In this document: one piece after another, positions 45,821 to 56,005 of the stretch
Numbering within the stretch: position 1 is the first letter of the stretch
How the letters are laid out: each line of letters opens with the position of its first letter
DNA from: Gallalistipes aquisgranensis
GTDB lineage: Bacteria > Bacteroidota > Bacteroidia > Bacteroidales > Rikenellaceae
Assembly (NCBI RefSeq): GCF_014982715.1
Contig: NZ_JADCJY010000002.1
Location: forward strand, 310,001 to 374,000
Direction: 5' to 3'
DNA: 64,000 bases
Notes under the pieces: model-generated
Database searches by the model: none
Seen by the model: the letters and a program-made list of their open reading frames with translations, nothing else
What the model was told of the DNA's origin: nothing
Position numbers and translations under genes: made by a program

Positions 45821-47605
45821 ATGCAGCTCGTAGAGCGTGAAGACCTGATGTTCGGAAAGAGGGGGGCCGCCGCCCGCGCGGGAGCATCCCTGCTGATGGG
45901 CCTGCTCGGCATCGGGAAGATCAACCGGCTCTATGCCGATACGCTCGCCGCCGGCGACCGCTGTGCCGAGGAGCTGCTCCGGCAGCTCGGAGTCACGGTT
46001 TCGGTGTGCGACCACGACCGGGCCAACATTCCCGCCGAGGGTCCCGTCATCTTCATCTCGAACCATCCGACCGGCCTGCTGGACGGAATCATGCTGATCG
46101 ACCTCCTTTCAAAAATCAGACCCGACGTCCGCTTCATGGGCAACTTCCTGCTGGAGCGGATCGAATCGCTGAACCGGTATTTCATCCCGGTCGACCCGTT
46201 CGATTCGAAGGACGCGGGAAAGAACCTGCGGGGCCTCCGCGAATCGCTCGCCCACCTGAAGAGGGGCGGGGCGCTGGTTCTCTTCCCTGCGGGAGAGGTT
46301 GCCACCTGGCAGAAGGGCTTCTCGACGGTCAGGGACAAGCCGTGGAGCCCTTCGGCCGTCCGGTTCATCCGCCGGGCGAACGTGCCGGTCGTCCCCGTCT
46401 GCATCGAAGGCCGCAACAGCCGGCTGTTCCACTTGGCCGGCAAGATACACCCCCTGCTGCGGACCGCCCTGCTGCCGCACGAACTGGTCAACAAGCGGGG
46501 CGTCACGGTCGACATCAACATCGGGAGCGCCCTGACGCCCCGCCGGCTCGCCGAACTGGGAGAGACACGGGCATACGGCGATTACCTGCGGGCCAACGTC
46601 GACTACCTGCGGAAGAAAAAGCCGCGCAGGAAAATCCGCATCCTTCCCCGCCGCAAGCCGGTCCGTCCCGAAGCCGACGAGATCGTCTCGCCCGCAGCGA
46701 TGGATGCGCTGACGGCCGAACTGCGCTCCATCCGCGCCGACCACCTGCTGTTCGCGTACAACAACTACGAAACCTACTTCACCCCGCCCGAGGCCATTCC
46801 TCTCATGATGCACGAGATCGGCCGCATGCGCGAGGTCACTTTCCGCGAAGTGGGCGAGGGTTCGATGAAAAGTATCGACACGGACCGTTACGATGCCTAC
46901 TATCACCAGCTTTTCGTCTGGGACACCGCCGAAAAGGCGCTCGTGGGGGCGTACCGTCTGGGGCTGGGCGACCGGATCGTCCCGCGGTTCGGACTGGACG
47001 GTTTCTACACGAACTCCCTGTTCCGGATGTCGCCGCAGATGGAGCCGATCATGGCCCGGACCATCGAACTGGGCCGTTCCTTCATTGCGCACGACTACCA
47101 GCGCCGGGCGGCTTCCCTGATGCTCCTCTGGAAAGGCATTCTCTACGTGCTGCTCAAACACGAGCAATACCGGAACCTGTTGGGCCCGGTCACCATCTCG
47201 GGCGAATTCGAGCGGGTTTCCAAGACGCTGATCGTCCGCTATCTCCAGAAAAAACACATGAACCGCAAACTGGCTCCCTTCATCCGTCCGGTCACGGGGC
47301 TCGAAGGGATCGACTTTCCCCTGGACGACTCGCTGATCGACGGCGTGGAGAACATCGACCTGATCAACAAGATCGTCTGCGACATCGAACGGGACGAAAT
47401 GGCTATTCCGATCCTGATCCGGAAATACCTCCAGCTCAACAGCCACGTGCTGGCCTTCAATGTGGACCACGACTTCTGCGACGCCCTCGACGCACTGATG
47501 CTGCTCGATCTGAAAAAGGTGCCCGAAAATATCATCCAGATGCTTTCGAAAGAGATCACCGACATCGACGTGATCGCCCGTTTCCGCCGGTTCGACAACC
47601 GGTGA
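45821..47605 (+). CDS. Bifunctional PlsC-like / GNAT lipid acyltransferase (OlsF-type)
   Basis: The protein has 594 residues. The N-terminal half (about 60-270) is a PlsC-like O-acyltransferase with FISNHPTGLLDGIML and LVLFPAGEVATWQKG. The C-terminal half (about 320-594) is a GNAT-type N-acyltransferase of the OlsB/GlsB kind (REVTFREVGEGS, FVWDTAEKALVGAYRLG, FYTNSLFRMSP, MELGRSFI-like TIELGRSFIAHDYQRR). Such a pair makes ornithine or glycine lipids: the GNAT part forms the N-3-hydroxyacyl amino acid, the PlsC part adds the second acyl chain. Bacteroides carries the two functions in separate genes (glsB, glsA), while OlsF fuses them as here. Which amino acid is used cannot be read from the sequence. 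Membrane-associated. Confidence 0.85.
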   Translation: MQLVEREDLMFGKRGAAARAGASLLMGLLGIGKINRLYADTLAAGDRCAEELLRQLGVTVSVCDHDRANIPAEGPVIFISNHPTGLLDGIMLIDLLSKIRPDVRFMGNFLLERIESLNRYFIPVDPFDSKDAGKNLRGLRESLAHLKRGGALVLFPAGEVATWQKGFSTVRDKPWSPSAVRFIRRANVPVVPVCIEGRNSRLFHLAGKIHPLLRTALLPHELVNKRGVTVDINIGSALTPRRLAELGETRAYGDYLRANVDYLRKKKPRRKIRILPRRKPVRPEADEIVSPAAMDALTAELRSIRADHLLFAYNNYETYFTPPEAIPLMMHEIGRMREVTFREVGEGSMKSIDTDRYDAYYHQLFVWDTAEKALVGAYRLGLGDRIVPRFGLDGFYTNSLFRMSPQMEPIMARTIELGRSFIAHDYQRRAASLMLLWKGILYVLLKHEQYRNLLGPVTISGEFERVSKTLIVRYLQKKHMNRKLAPFIRPVTGLEGIDFPLDDSLIDGVENIDLINKIVCDIERDEMAIPILIRKYLQLNSHVLAFNVDHDFCDALDALMLLDLKKVPENIIQMLSKEITDIDVIARFRRFDNR

Positions 47606-47657
47606 CACCCCTCCCGAAGCGGCACGCCTCCGGTTCATTGTCCGGCAACGGGACCGT

Positions 47658-48209
47658 CTATTGTCCGGGCATGTCGGGAACGCTCACCACCGCATCCATC
47701 CGTACGTCGTGCTCCTCGCAGGGGATCGCCCCGACCAGCTGGTAGCCGAAACAGACGCCCACCTTACAGGCGCGGCACCCGGTGAGGAACCGGTCGTAAA
47801 ATCCTTTTCCCCGTCCCATACGCCCCCCGCTGCGGTCGAACGCCACCCCGGGCACGACGACCAGGTCGATCGCCGCCGCCGGACACTCCGCCCCGCGGGC
47901 CTCCCCGATACCGAAAGCTCCCGGAGTCACCCCATCCGCCGGATCGTATTCCCGGAACACCATCTCCTCTCCCCGCACCTCGGGCAGCACGATCCGCTTC
48001 GAGACGCACCATTTCCGGACGAAACCGTGCGTCTCCACCTCGTCCTTCAGCGACCAGTAGAGCGCCACCGTGTGTGCCCTCCGGAACTGCGGCAGACGTT
48101 CCACCCGCTCCCATATCTGCCGGGAGGCTTCCCGGCGCCACTCTTCGCCGTACTGCCCGGCGAGTTCCCCGATCCGGCGCCGGAGCGCCCGTTTCTCATC
48201 CTGTTTCAC
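47658..48209 (-). CDS. 5-formyltetrahydrofolate cyclo-ligase
   Basis: The protein has 183 residues from a GTG start. Family motifs are KRALRRRIGE at the N-terminus, TVALYWSLKDEVET, IVLPEVRGEEMVFREY, the phosphate-binding LVVVPGVAFDRSGGRMGRGKGFYDRFL and CFGYQLVGAIPCEEHDVRMDAVVS. It converts 5-formyl-THF to 5,10-methenyl-THF with ATP. The GTG at 48209 matches the usual family N-terminus and follows TAATTTCG, a near -7 motif. An ATG at 48311 that overlaps the URO-D-like stop as ATGA is the alternative; it would add 34 residues not expected in the family. Confidence 0.9.
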   Translation of the reverse strand: MKQDEKRALRRRIGELAGQYGEEWRREASRQIWERVERLPQFRRAHTVALYWSLKDEVETHGFVRKWCVSKRIVLPEVRGEEMVFREYDPADGVTPGAFGIGEARGAECPAAAIDLVVVPGVAFDRSGGRMGRGKGFYDRFLTGCRACKVGVCFGYQLVGAIPCEEHDVRMDAVVSVPDMPGQ

Positions 48210-48307
48210 GGTCTGCGAAATTATCCGGCCGCACCGCGCAACCGTTTCGAACAGTATATCATCTGGTCTGCCGTCTCTCCAGACTTCCCGGACGACGGAC
48301 GGAAAGA

Positions 48308-49372
48308 TCATTTTTCCCGTCTCCGAATCTCCTTCACGGCATCGACCATCGCCTCGAATCCCTCCACGGAGGCGTATTCGGGAATGGAGTTGCCCGACCC
48401 GAGACCGTATCCCCGGGCCTTCGCCCGGAATTCTGTACCCTCTTCCAGCACTTTCCTGTACACATAATCGTACGGATTCAGGATCAGTTCATTCATATCG
48501 AAACCGCCGAACAGCCCGATCCGTTCGGAATAGTCGTCGATCCAGCGGCTGAAAGGGGCGATCTGGTCCTCGTTGGAATGCTTGGCGTCGATGCCGGCCG
48601 CGATCAGGTCGTCCATCAGCGAAAAGATACAGCCGCAACTGTGCATCAGGAATTTCCTGCCCGCACCGTGTACCAGGGAGATCACCCGGCGGTACTGCGG
48701 AACGACATGCTCGCGCAGCACCTGCGGATCGAGCAGCGTGTTGGTACGGAAACCGAGGTCGTCTCCCATGCGGAAAAAGACGAAAATATCCGAATACCGC
48801 TTCACCATCTCGCTCCACAGCGTCTCGTACAGGTCGCCGATGCGCCTGAACAGATCGGCGAACAGCTCCGGATCGTCGTACTGCATCATGCACAGACTGG
48901 TATAGCCCACCAGGTCCTGCGCCGATTCGAAAATACCGTAGCCGCATCCCCCGTATGCCTTCATGCCTTCGGGCAGCGCCTTGCGGATGGCTTCCAGGTG
49001 GGGCGTATAGGTATCCCAGAAGATTCCGGGCAGCTCGTCGAACGGGTATTTTTCGAAATCGGCCCGGCTTTGGATCGGTCCCTCCCCGCCCAGAATGGCG
49101 CCATGACCGGGAAAAATTTCGCAGATGGCCGCTTCGTAGTCAAAAGCGTCGTAGGTGTGGTCCCGCCAGAAACCGATCACCGTGCGGTAATGCTCCACCA
49201 GATCATCCCCTTTCCTTCCCTCGGCGGAAACTTCGCGGCCGAGGACCTTGGAGATGAACGGAGCGTCGATATGGTGTTCATACAGGGGAAGATAACCGGG
49301 CCGTTCGTTGTACAGCACCTTCAGAATATTGGTATAATCGGGCTGGAACGGCTCTTTGCGGATGATTTCCAT
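48308..49372 (-). CDS. URO-D-fold methyltransferase-like protein (MtaA/CmuA type, not HemE)
   Basis: The protein has 354 residues of the uroporphyrinogen decarboxylase superfamily. The motif FLMHSCGCIFSLMDDLIAAGID holds a His-x-Cys pair typical of zinc-dependent corrinoid methyltransferases, which heme-pathway HemE lacks; the N-terminus lacks the HemE arginine motif. The barrel ends with GGFDMNELILNPYDYVYRKV and a glycine-rich segment GYGLGSGNSIPEY, which is common in this branch. The substrate is unknown. The ATG at 49372 is chosen over a TTG at 49384. It lies between the cyclo-ligase and the PL6 lyase, all on the minus strand, but has its own promoter. Confidence 0.8.
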   Translation of the reverse strand: MEIIRKEPFQPDYTNILKVLYNERPGYLPLYEHHIDAPFISKVLGREVSAEGRKGDDLVEHYRTVIGFWRDHTYDAFDYEAAICEIFPGHGAILGGEGPIQSRADFEKYPFDELPGIFWDTYTPHLEAIRKALPEGMKAYGGCGYGIFESAQDLVGYTSLCMMQYDDPELFADLFRRIGDLYETLWSEMVKRYSDIFVFFRMGDDLGFRTNTLLDPQVLREHVVPQYRRVISLVHGAGRKFLMHSCGCIFSLMDDLIAAGIDAKHSNEDQIAPFSRWIDDYSERIGLFGGFDMNELILNPYDYVYRKVLEEGTEFRAKARGYGLGSGNSIPEYASVEGFEAMVDAVKEIRRREK

Positions 49373-49414
49373 AGGATCGAACAATCTTTAAGGGTTAGAC
49401 ACATTTGTTCGAAC

Positions 49415-49422
49415 CAAAAATA
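49415..49422 (-). promoter_or_regulatory. -7 element TATTTTTG of the URO-D-like gene
   Basis: A perfect match on the minus strand, 43 bases before the ATG at 49372, within the 65-base gap after the PL6 gene. Confidence 0.55.
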
Positions 49423-49437
49423 CGAAAAATATTCGAA

Positions 49438-50817
49438 TCACTCCCATGTCGTACCGGCAGCCTCTTCGATGGCCGACAGCTGCGCCGAGCCGTCCGGTAT
49501 CCCGGGACGCTCCTTCTGGGCGGACAGGCCGAAATAGTTGTTTTTAAAACGTCCGTAAAATGTGTTGTTTTCCCAGACGATCTCCGCCTCCGGATCGGAA
49601 CTTTCGTAACGGACCACGTAATCGGTCGTCCCCTCGGCCGCGACGGCCGTGTTGTTCTCGATCCGGCTCGAAACGACCGGAAGCGTCATTTTCGAACTCC
49701 CGTAGTTGACATGCATGGCAAGGTTGCAGTCGACGAAGACGTTGTTTCGGACAACGGCATTCCGGACCTGGAAATAACCGCTCAGGGAAGGATTCTCTTC
49801 GCCGCGCACCAGACACAAAGCCGCCTTGTAACCGACGCTGTTCAACCGTTCGAACCGGTTGTTCTCCACGGTATGTCCTTCGCCGATGATGCGAACGCCG
49901 CCGGTATCCTCGATGTCGTTGCCGAGGAAATAGTTCCCGCTGACGGTGCAGTCGTTTCCGTGCCGCAGGGTCAGCGTACCCTTGCTTTCGAAAAAGCCGT
50001 TGCCGCGGTAGGTGTTCCGGCAGCTTTTGTTCGAAACGATCTCCTGAGCCTCTCCGTTGCACCGGTAAAAATAATTGTGCTCGACGATGCAATGGGCCTC
50101 CTGCATGGAGTGTGCACTGTCGCCGATACGGATCGTCTCCTGTTCATTGGCCGGCTCGTCCGTCTCATCGTAGATGGTTTCCGGCCGTGTAAACCGGTTG
50201 TAGGAGATCGTATGCCCCGCCGTCACGCCCTCCTCGAGCCATACGACCATGAGTGCGCCCATGTTGCGTTTGTTCTCGAAATCGCAGTGCGTCACCGTGT
50301 GTCCGCTTCCGTACAGCGAGACCCATTTCGTGCCGTTTTCGGCATCGGGGAGCGTCCCCGAACCGTCGACGGCACAATCTTCCAGCCGACACGACAGGGA
50401 ACCGCTCCGGAAACAAATGAGGTGCTCGCCCGCCGGCTCCGGGTCCTGCCAGCGAAAGCCGCTGACGCAGATGCCGCTGCCGTCTACAGCGAGCGAGGAA
50501 GCTCCCGTAAAGCAGACTCCCCCGGGCGTTTCCGCCCTGAAAACGATCGGGTCTCCGGCGGTGCCCTGGCCCGTTAAAACGATCTGCTGCGCATCGTAAG
50601 TTCCGTCTTTCCAAATCACCACGTCGCCGGATTTCAGCGCACCGAGTGCAGAAAGTTCATCCGTCGAAGAAACGACGTGCGGAACGGCCGTCCCTCCGTC
50701 GTTTCCGCCGCCGTCGCCGGTATCCGTCGTGCCGTTCTCGCTGCAAGCCGCAACGGCCGTCGCCGCAAGAAGCAAAACAGCCTTTCTTAACAAAATCAGG
50801 AATGAGTTCAAGTTCAT
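49438..50817 (-). CDS. PL6 family polysaccharide lyase lipoprotein
   Basis: The protein has 459 residues with a lipoprotein signal ending TAVAAC. The PL6 start VSSTDELSALGALKSGDVVIWKDGTY precedes a parallel beta-helix. Lys264 in VSNKSCRNTYRGN and Arg285 in TLTLRHGN stand 21 residues apart, exactly the spacing of the catalytic Lys250 and Arg271 of chondroitinase B. The motifs VSGNYFLGN and GGVRIIGEGHTVENN complete the pattern. PL6 enzymes act on alginate or dermatan sulfate by beta-elimination; the substrate here is open. It is not in a SusCD locus. A UxuR/ExuR-like palindrome overlaps its promoter, suggesting induction by a uronate. The ATG at 50817 starts the signal peptide. Confidence 0.88.
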   Translation of the reverse strand: MNLNSFLILLRKAVLLLAATAVAACSENGTTDTGDGGGNDGGTAVPHVVSSTDELSALGALKSGDVVIWKDGTYDAQQIVLTGQGTAGDPIVFRAETPGGVCFTGASSLAVDGSGICVSGFRWQDPEPAGEHLICFRSGSLSCRLEDCAVDGSGTLPDAENGTKWVSLYGSGHTVTHCDFENKRNMGALMVVWLEEGVTAGHTISYNRFTRPETIYDETDEPANEQETIRIGDSAHSMQEAHCIVEHNYFYRCNGEAQEIVSNKSCRNTYRGNGFFESKGTLTLRHGNDCTVSGNYFLGNDIEDTGGVRIIGEGHTVENNRFERLNSVGYKAALCLVRGEENPSLSGYFQVRNAVVRNNVFVDCNLAMHVNYGSSKMTLPVVSSRIENNTAVAAEGTTDYVVRYESSDPEAEIVWENNTFYGRFKNNYFGLSAQKERPGIPDGSAQLSAIEEAAGTTWE

Positions 50818-50838
50818 CGGGATAAATTTTAGAATTCG

Positions 50839-50856
50839 AAATTGGTCAACCAATTT
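50839..50856. promoter_or_regulatory. UxuR/ExuR-like palindrome at the PL6 promoter
   Basis: AAATTGGTCAACCAATTT has perfect 8-bp arms around two bases. From memory, the enterobacterial UxuR/ExuR consensus is AAATTGGTATACCAATTT, so 16 of 18 bases agree. It covers the expected transcript start of the PL6 gene (its -7-like element is at 50858-50865), a typical repressor position. No GntR/FadR-family gene lies in this window. Confidence 0.6.
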
Positions 50857-50857
50857 G

Positions 50858-50865
50858 TAAAGGTA
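50858..50865 (-). promoter_or_regulatory. Probable -7 element TACCTTTA of the PL6 gene
   Basis: On the minus strand this is one mismatch from TAnnTTTG. The same octamer TACCTTTA precedes the DUF456 gene. Confidence 0.4.
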
Positions 50866-50906
50866 TAAAATTTTCGAAAACTTGTCCCCCGTTTGGTTGT
50901 TATTTT

Positions 50907-50937
50907 GCAAACAATAGGATACCTTTGTGGCTTTAAA
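50907..50937 (+). promoter_or_regulatory. Promoter of the fumarate reductase operon
   Basis: TTG at 50907-50909 and TACCTTTG at 50930-50937 are 20 bases apart. The leader to the first ATG is about 40 bases. Confidence 0.55.
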
Positions 50938-50984
50938 CGGCGCGACAGACGCTGCACAAACCGTACAAACAAAAAATTTATTCT

Positions 50985-51677
50985 ATGAGTAATCTGTTCA
51001 CTTCATCGATCGGCAGAAAGCTGATCATGAGCGTTTCGGGGGCTTTTCTGGTGCTGTTCCTGCTCTTCCACATGAGCATGAACCTGGCGGCCGTCTTCTC
51101 GGCCGAGGCCTACAACGCGATCTGCGAGTTCCTGGGCGCCAACTGGTACGCGCTGGCGGGAACGCTCGTACTGGCTGCCGGCGTGGCGGTACACTTCATC
51201 TACGCCATCATCCTCACCCTGCGCAACCGCAAGGCCCGGGGCGGCATCCGCTATGCCGAAACCGCCCAGGAAACGGGAGTCAGCTGGGCCTCGAAAAACA
51301 TGTTCGTGCTGGGTCTGATCGTCATCCTGGGCCTGCTGCTCCACCTGTTCAACTTCTGGAGCAAGATGCAGCTGGTAGAAATCCTGGGTGAACACACCAA
51401 CTCGCTGGGCCTCTCGCCGACCGACGGCGCCGCCCTGATCCAATACACCTTCAGCCAGTGGTACTACGCGGCCCTCTACCTCGTATGGCTCGTGGCCCTC
51501 TGGTTCCACCTCACGCACGGTTTCTGGAGCATGTTCCAGACCGTAGGCTGGAACAACCAGATATGGCTCTCGCGCACCAAATGCATCGCCAACATCGTGG
51601 CCACCGTAGTATTCCTCTGCTTCGCGCTGGTGGTGCTGGTCTTCTTTTTCCGGAGCCTGTGCCCCTACGCCTGCTAA
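50985..51677 (+). CDS. sdhC: Succinate dehydrogenase / fumarate reductase cytochrome b subunit
   Basis: The protein has 230 residues and five membrane helices, the type-B architecture of one anchor protein with two hemes, as in Wolinella and Bacteroides. Histidines that can ligate heme are seen in LLFHMSMNLA, VAVHFIYAI, LLLHLFNFW and LWFHLTHGFWS. It anchors SdhAB to the inner membrane and passes electrons from menaquinol to fumarate. It is the first gene of the three-gene CAB operon, 33 bases before the flavoprotein gene. Confidence 0.94.
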   Translation: MSNLFTSSIGRKLIMSVSGAFLVLFLLFHMSMNLAAVFSAEAYNAICEFLGANWYALAGTLVLAAGVAVHFIYAIILTLRNRKARGGIRYAETAQETGVSWASKNMFVLGLIVILGLLLHLFNFWSKMQLVEILGEHTNSLGLSPTDGAALIQYTFSQWYYAALYLVWLVALWFHLTHGFWSMFQTVGWNNQIWLSRTKCIANIVATVVFLCFALVVLVFFFRSLCPYAC

Positions 51678-51710
51678 GTAGTCCCTAACCGAAAAACAAA
51701 AACACAAGAT

Positions 51711-53654
<1,944 letters not shown>

Positions 53655-53697
53655 GGCGAGGGAGCGAACAATCAAAAACGTGTAAAATCAAGAGATC

Positions 53698-54441
53698 ATG
53701 AATCTGAAATTGAAAATATGGCGCCAGAAGGACGCCAAATCCAAAGGAGGCTTCGAAACCTATCACGTGGAGAACATCTCGCCCGACACCTCGTTCCTGG
53801 AGATGCTCGACATCCTCAACAACAACCTGATCCACGAGGGCAAGGAGCCGGTGGTCTTCGACCATGACTGCCGCGAAGGCATCTGCGGCATGTGTTCGCT
53901 GCACATCAACGGCCATGCCCACGGGCCCGACGAAGACATCACCACCTGCCAGCTCCACATGCGCAAGTTCCACGACGGGGAGACCATCACCATCGAACCG
54001 TGGCGTTCGGCCGCCTTCCCGGTCATCAAGGACCTGGCCGTGGACCGCAGCGCATTCGACAAGATTCTGCAGGCCGGAGGATTCGTTTCGGTCAACACGG
54101 GCGGCGTGCCCGACGCCAACGCGATTCCCATCCCCAAGAAGGACGCCGACGAGAGCATGGACGCCGCCGCCTGCATCGGCTGCGGAGCCTGCGTGGCCAC
54201 CTGCAAGAACGGCTCGGCCATGCTGTTCGTGGCCGCCCGCGTATCGTCGCTGGCCAAGCTGCCCCAGGGCCGCGTGGAAGGCGCCCGCCGCGCCAAGGCG
54301 ATGGTTGCCAAGATGGACGAACTGGGCTTCGGCAACTGTACCAACACCGGAGCCTGCGAGGCCGAGTGTCCGAAAGGCATCTCGATCGCCCATATCGCCC
54401 GCCTCAACCGGGAGTTCCTGTCGGCCAAACTGAAAGACTAA
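53698..54441 (+). CDS. sdhB: Succinate dehydrogenase / fumarate reductase iron-sulfur subunit
   Basis: The protein has 247 residues. The [2Fe-2S] ligands are in [10 protein letters not shown] and the following [15 protein letters not shown] and [15 protein letters not shown] supply the [4Fe-4S] and [3Fe-4S] clusters. It wires electrons between the cytochrome and flavin subunits. It is the last gene of the operon, with a terminator 22 bases past its stop. Confidence 0.96.
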   Translation: MNLKLKIWRQKDAKSKGGFETYHVENISPDTSFLEMLDILNNNLIHEGKEPVVFDHDCREGICGMCSLHINGHAHGPDEDITTCQLHMRKFHDGETITIEPWRSAAFPVIKDLAVDRSAFDKILQAGGFVSVNTGGVPDANAIPIPKKDADESMDAAACIGCGACVATCKNGSAMLFVAARVSSLAKLPQGRVEGARRAKAMVAKMDELGFGNCTNTGACEAECPKGISIAHIARLNREFLSAKLKD

Positions 54442-54463
54442 AGGAATCGTCTTCCGCATACGG

Positions 54464-54490
54464 AAAAAGGGCGTCTCGGACGCCCTTTTT
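54464..54490. terminator. Terminator of the fumarate reductase operon
   Basis: AAAAAGGGCGTC pairs perfectly with GACGCCCTTTTT over a TCG loop, with CTTTT after it. Confidence 0.92.
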
Positions 54491-54579
54491 CTTTTGCCCG
54501 GACCCGCACCCCGGCCGTTCCCTCACTCCGGAGAAAGGGGAGATTCCGACGAAAGCTACCGGATTCCGGCGAAAATCAT

Positions 54580-54587
54580 TACCTTTA
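54580..54587 (+). promoter_or_regulatory. Probable -7 element TACCTTTA of the DUF456 gene
   Basis: One mismatch from TAnnTTTG, 20 bases before the ATG at 54608. Confidence 0.4.
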
Positions 54588-54607
54588 CCGAACCGAAAAC
54601 CGCAACG

Positions 54608-55096
54608 ATGGATACACTGCTCATCATACTGGCCGTACTATGTGCCGTAACGGGCATCGCAGGCAGCATTCTGCCCGTACTCCCGGGGCCTCCGGTCAGC
54701 TACGTGGGACTGCTGCTCGTGCACTGGGCCGGACGCGGGGAGTTCTCCACGCAGTTCCTGCTCACCTGGCTGGTCGTAACGGCCGCCGTGACACTGATCG
54801 ACTACCTGATCCCGCCCTACCTGACGCGCCTTACGGGCGGATCGAAAGCGGCCGCCCGCTGGTCGCTGGCCGGCATGCTGGCGGGAATTTTCATCGTCCC
54901 GCCCGTGGGGATGATCGGGGGCATGTTCCTCGGGGCCCTGCTCGGCGAACTGTACAGCCACCGGGCCGAAAACCGCGATCTGTGGAAAGCGCTCAAAGTG
55001 GCCTTCGGCTCCCTGCTGGGCTTCGTGCTCGGCACGGGTATCAAGCTGGTTTCGGCAGGGTTTATGTTTTATTATGTGATCGCCGCCTTATGGTAA
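54608..55096 (+). CDS. DUF456 family membrane protein
   Basis: The protein has 162 residues and four to five hydrophobic segments. The DUF456 signature is visible: AGSILPVLPGPPVSYVGLLLVHW, a middle TAAVTLIDYLIPPYLTRLTGGSKAA, and the glycine-rich IFIVPPVGMIGGMFLGALLGEL. The function of this inner-membrane family is unknown. The stop codon overlaps the cysE start region (the ATG at 55090), so the two genes are probably cotranscribed. Confidence 0.9.
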   Translation: MDTLLIILAVLCAVTGIAGSILPVLPGPPVSYVGLLLVHWAGRGEFSTQFLLTWLVVTAAVTLIDYLIPPYLTRLTGGSKAAARWSLAGMLAGIFIVPPVGMIGGMFLGALLGELYSHRAENRDLWKALKVAFGSLLGFVLGTGIKLVSAGFMFYYVIAALW

Positions 55097-55962
55097 AAGA
55101 GTACGAACGAAATAGCCGCACGATGACCAATACGCTGAAAAATTTCCCGGCACGCCTCTACAAGATGACCCGCGCGTTCTACCGCGAAGTCCCCTCCACG
55201 GTCGAGGCCCGCGAGTTCATCGACTCGCTGGTCAACCTCCTCTTCCTGGTGCGTGCCAACAAGAACATGTCGCTCAAGGAGATCGAACTGCGCTGGGAAC
55301 AGATACAGGAACGGTTCCTGAAGATCATCACCCCGCTGTGCGCCTCGCAGGAGTGTTGCTGCGAATCGCTCACGGAGCGTTTCTTCGGCGAAATTCCGCT
55401 TATCTTCACCGGACTGATGCAGGACGCCGAAATGTACGACCGCTGCGACCCCGCCTCCTACTGCAAGGAGGAGGTGATCCTCTGCTACCCGGGATTCTAC
55501 GCCATGACCATCCACCGGCTGGCCCACGTGATGCACAAACTGAACATCCCGATCCTGCCGCGCGTGGTGGCCGAATGGGCCCACAGCCAGACGGGAATCG
55601 ACATCCACCCGGGGGCCACGATCGGCAAACGGTTCTACATCGACCACGGTACGGGCATCGTGATCGGGGAGACCTGCATCATCGGCGACAACGTGAAGAT
55701 CTACCAGGGAGTGACGCTCGGCGCCACCTACGTGGACAAGGAGCTGAAAGGGGTGCGCCGCCACCCGAAGATCGAGGACAACGTCATCATCTACGCCGGA
55801 AGCACCATCCTCGGGGGCGACACCACCATCGGACACGACACGGTGATCGGCGGTAACGTGTGGCTCACGGAGTCGGTTCCGCCCAATTCGCGGGTCTACC
55901 ACCGTCCCGAAATCGTCATCAAGGGGGCCGCCCGCCCCAAAAGGGAAAAAGTCCTGAAATAA
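55090..55962 (+). CDS. cysE: Serine O-acetyltransferase
   Basis: The protein has 290 residues. The N-terminal helical domain (about 1-145) contains CYPGFYAMTIHRLAHVMHKL, with the catalytic His in the HRLAH region. The left-handed beta-helix (about 160-270) reads HPGATIGKRFYIDHGTGIVIGETCIIGDNVKIYQGVTLGA. It acetylates serine for cysteine synthesis. The ATG at 55090 overlaps the end of the DUF456 gene; an ATG at 55123 (MTNTLKNF) is an alternative start. A run of three cysteines in SQECCCESL is unusual for the family. Confidence 0.92.
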   Translation: MVKEYERNSRTMTNTLKNFPARLYKMTRAFYREVPSTVEAREFIDSLVNLLFLVRANKNMSLKEIELRWEQIQERFLKIITPLCASQECCCESLTERFFGEIPLIFTGLMQDAEMYDRCDPASYCKEEVILCYPGFYAMTIHRLAHVMHKLNIPILPRVVAEWAHSQTGIDIHPGATIGKRFYIDHGTGIVIGETCIIGDNVKIYQGVTLGATYVDKELKGVRRHPKIEDNVIIYAGSTILGGDTTIGHDTVIGGNVWLTESVPPNSRVYHRPEIVIKGAARPKREKVLK

Positions 55963-56005
55963 CCTACGGTTCCCCTGTACTACGAACACCAAACGTCCGA
56001 ACGAT

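Noticed and set aside
48210-48311. A longer start for the cyclo-ligase at 48311
   Set aside because: The extra 34 residues are not expected in the family and cross an AT-richer stretch with a -7-like motif; the ATGA overlap keeps it as an alternative only.
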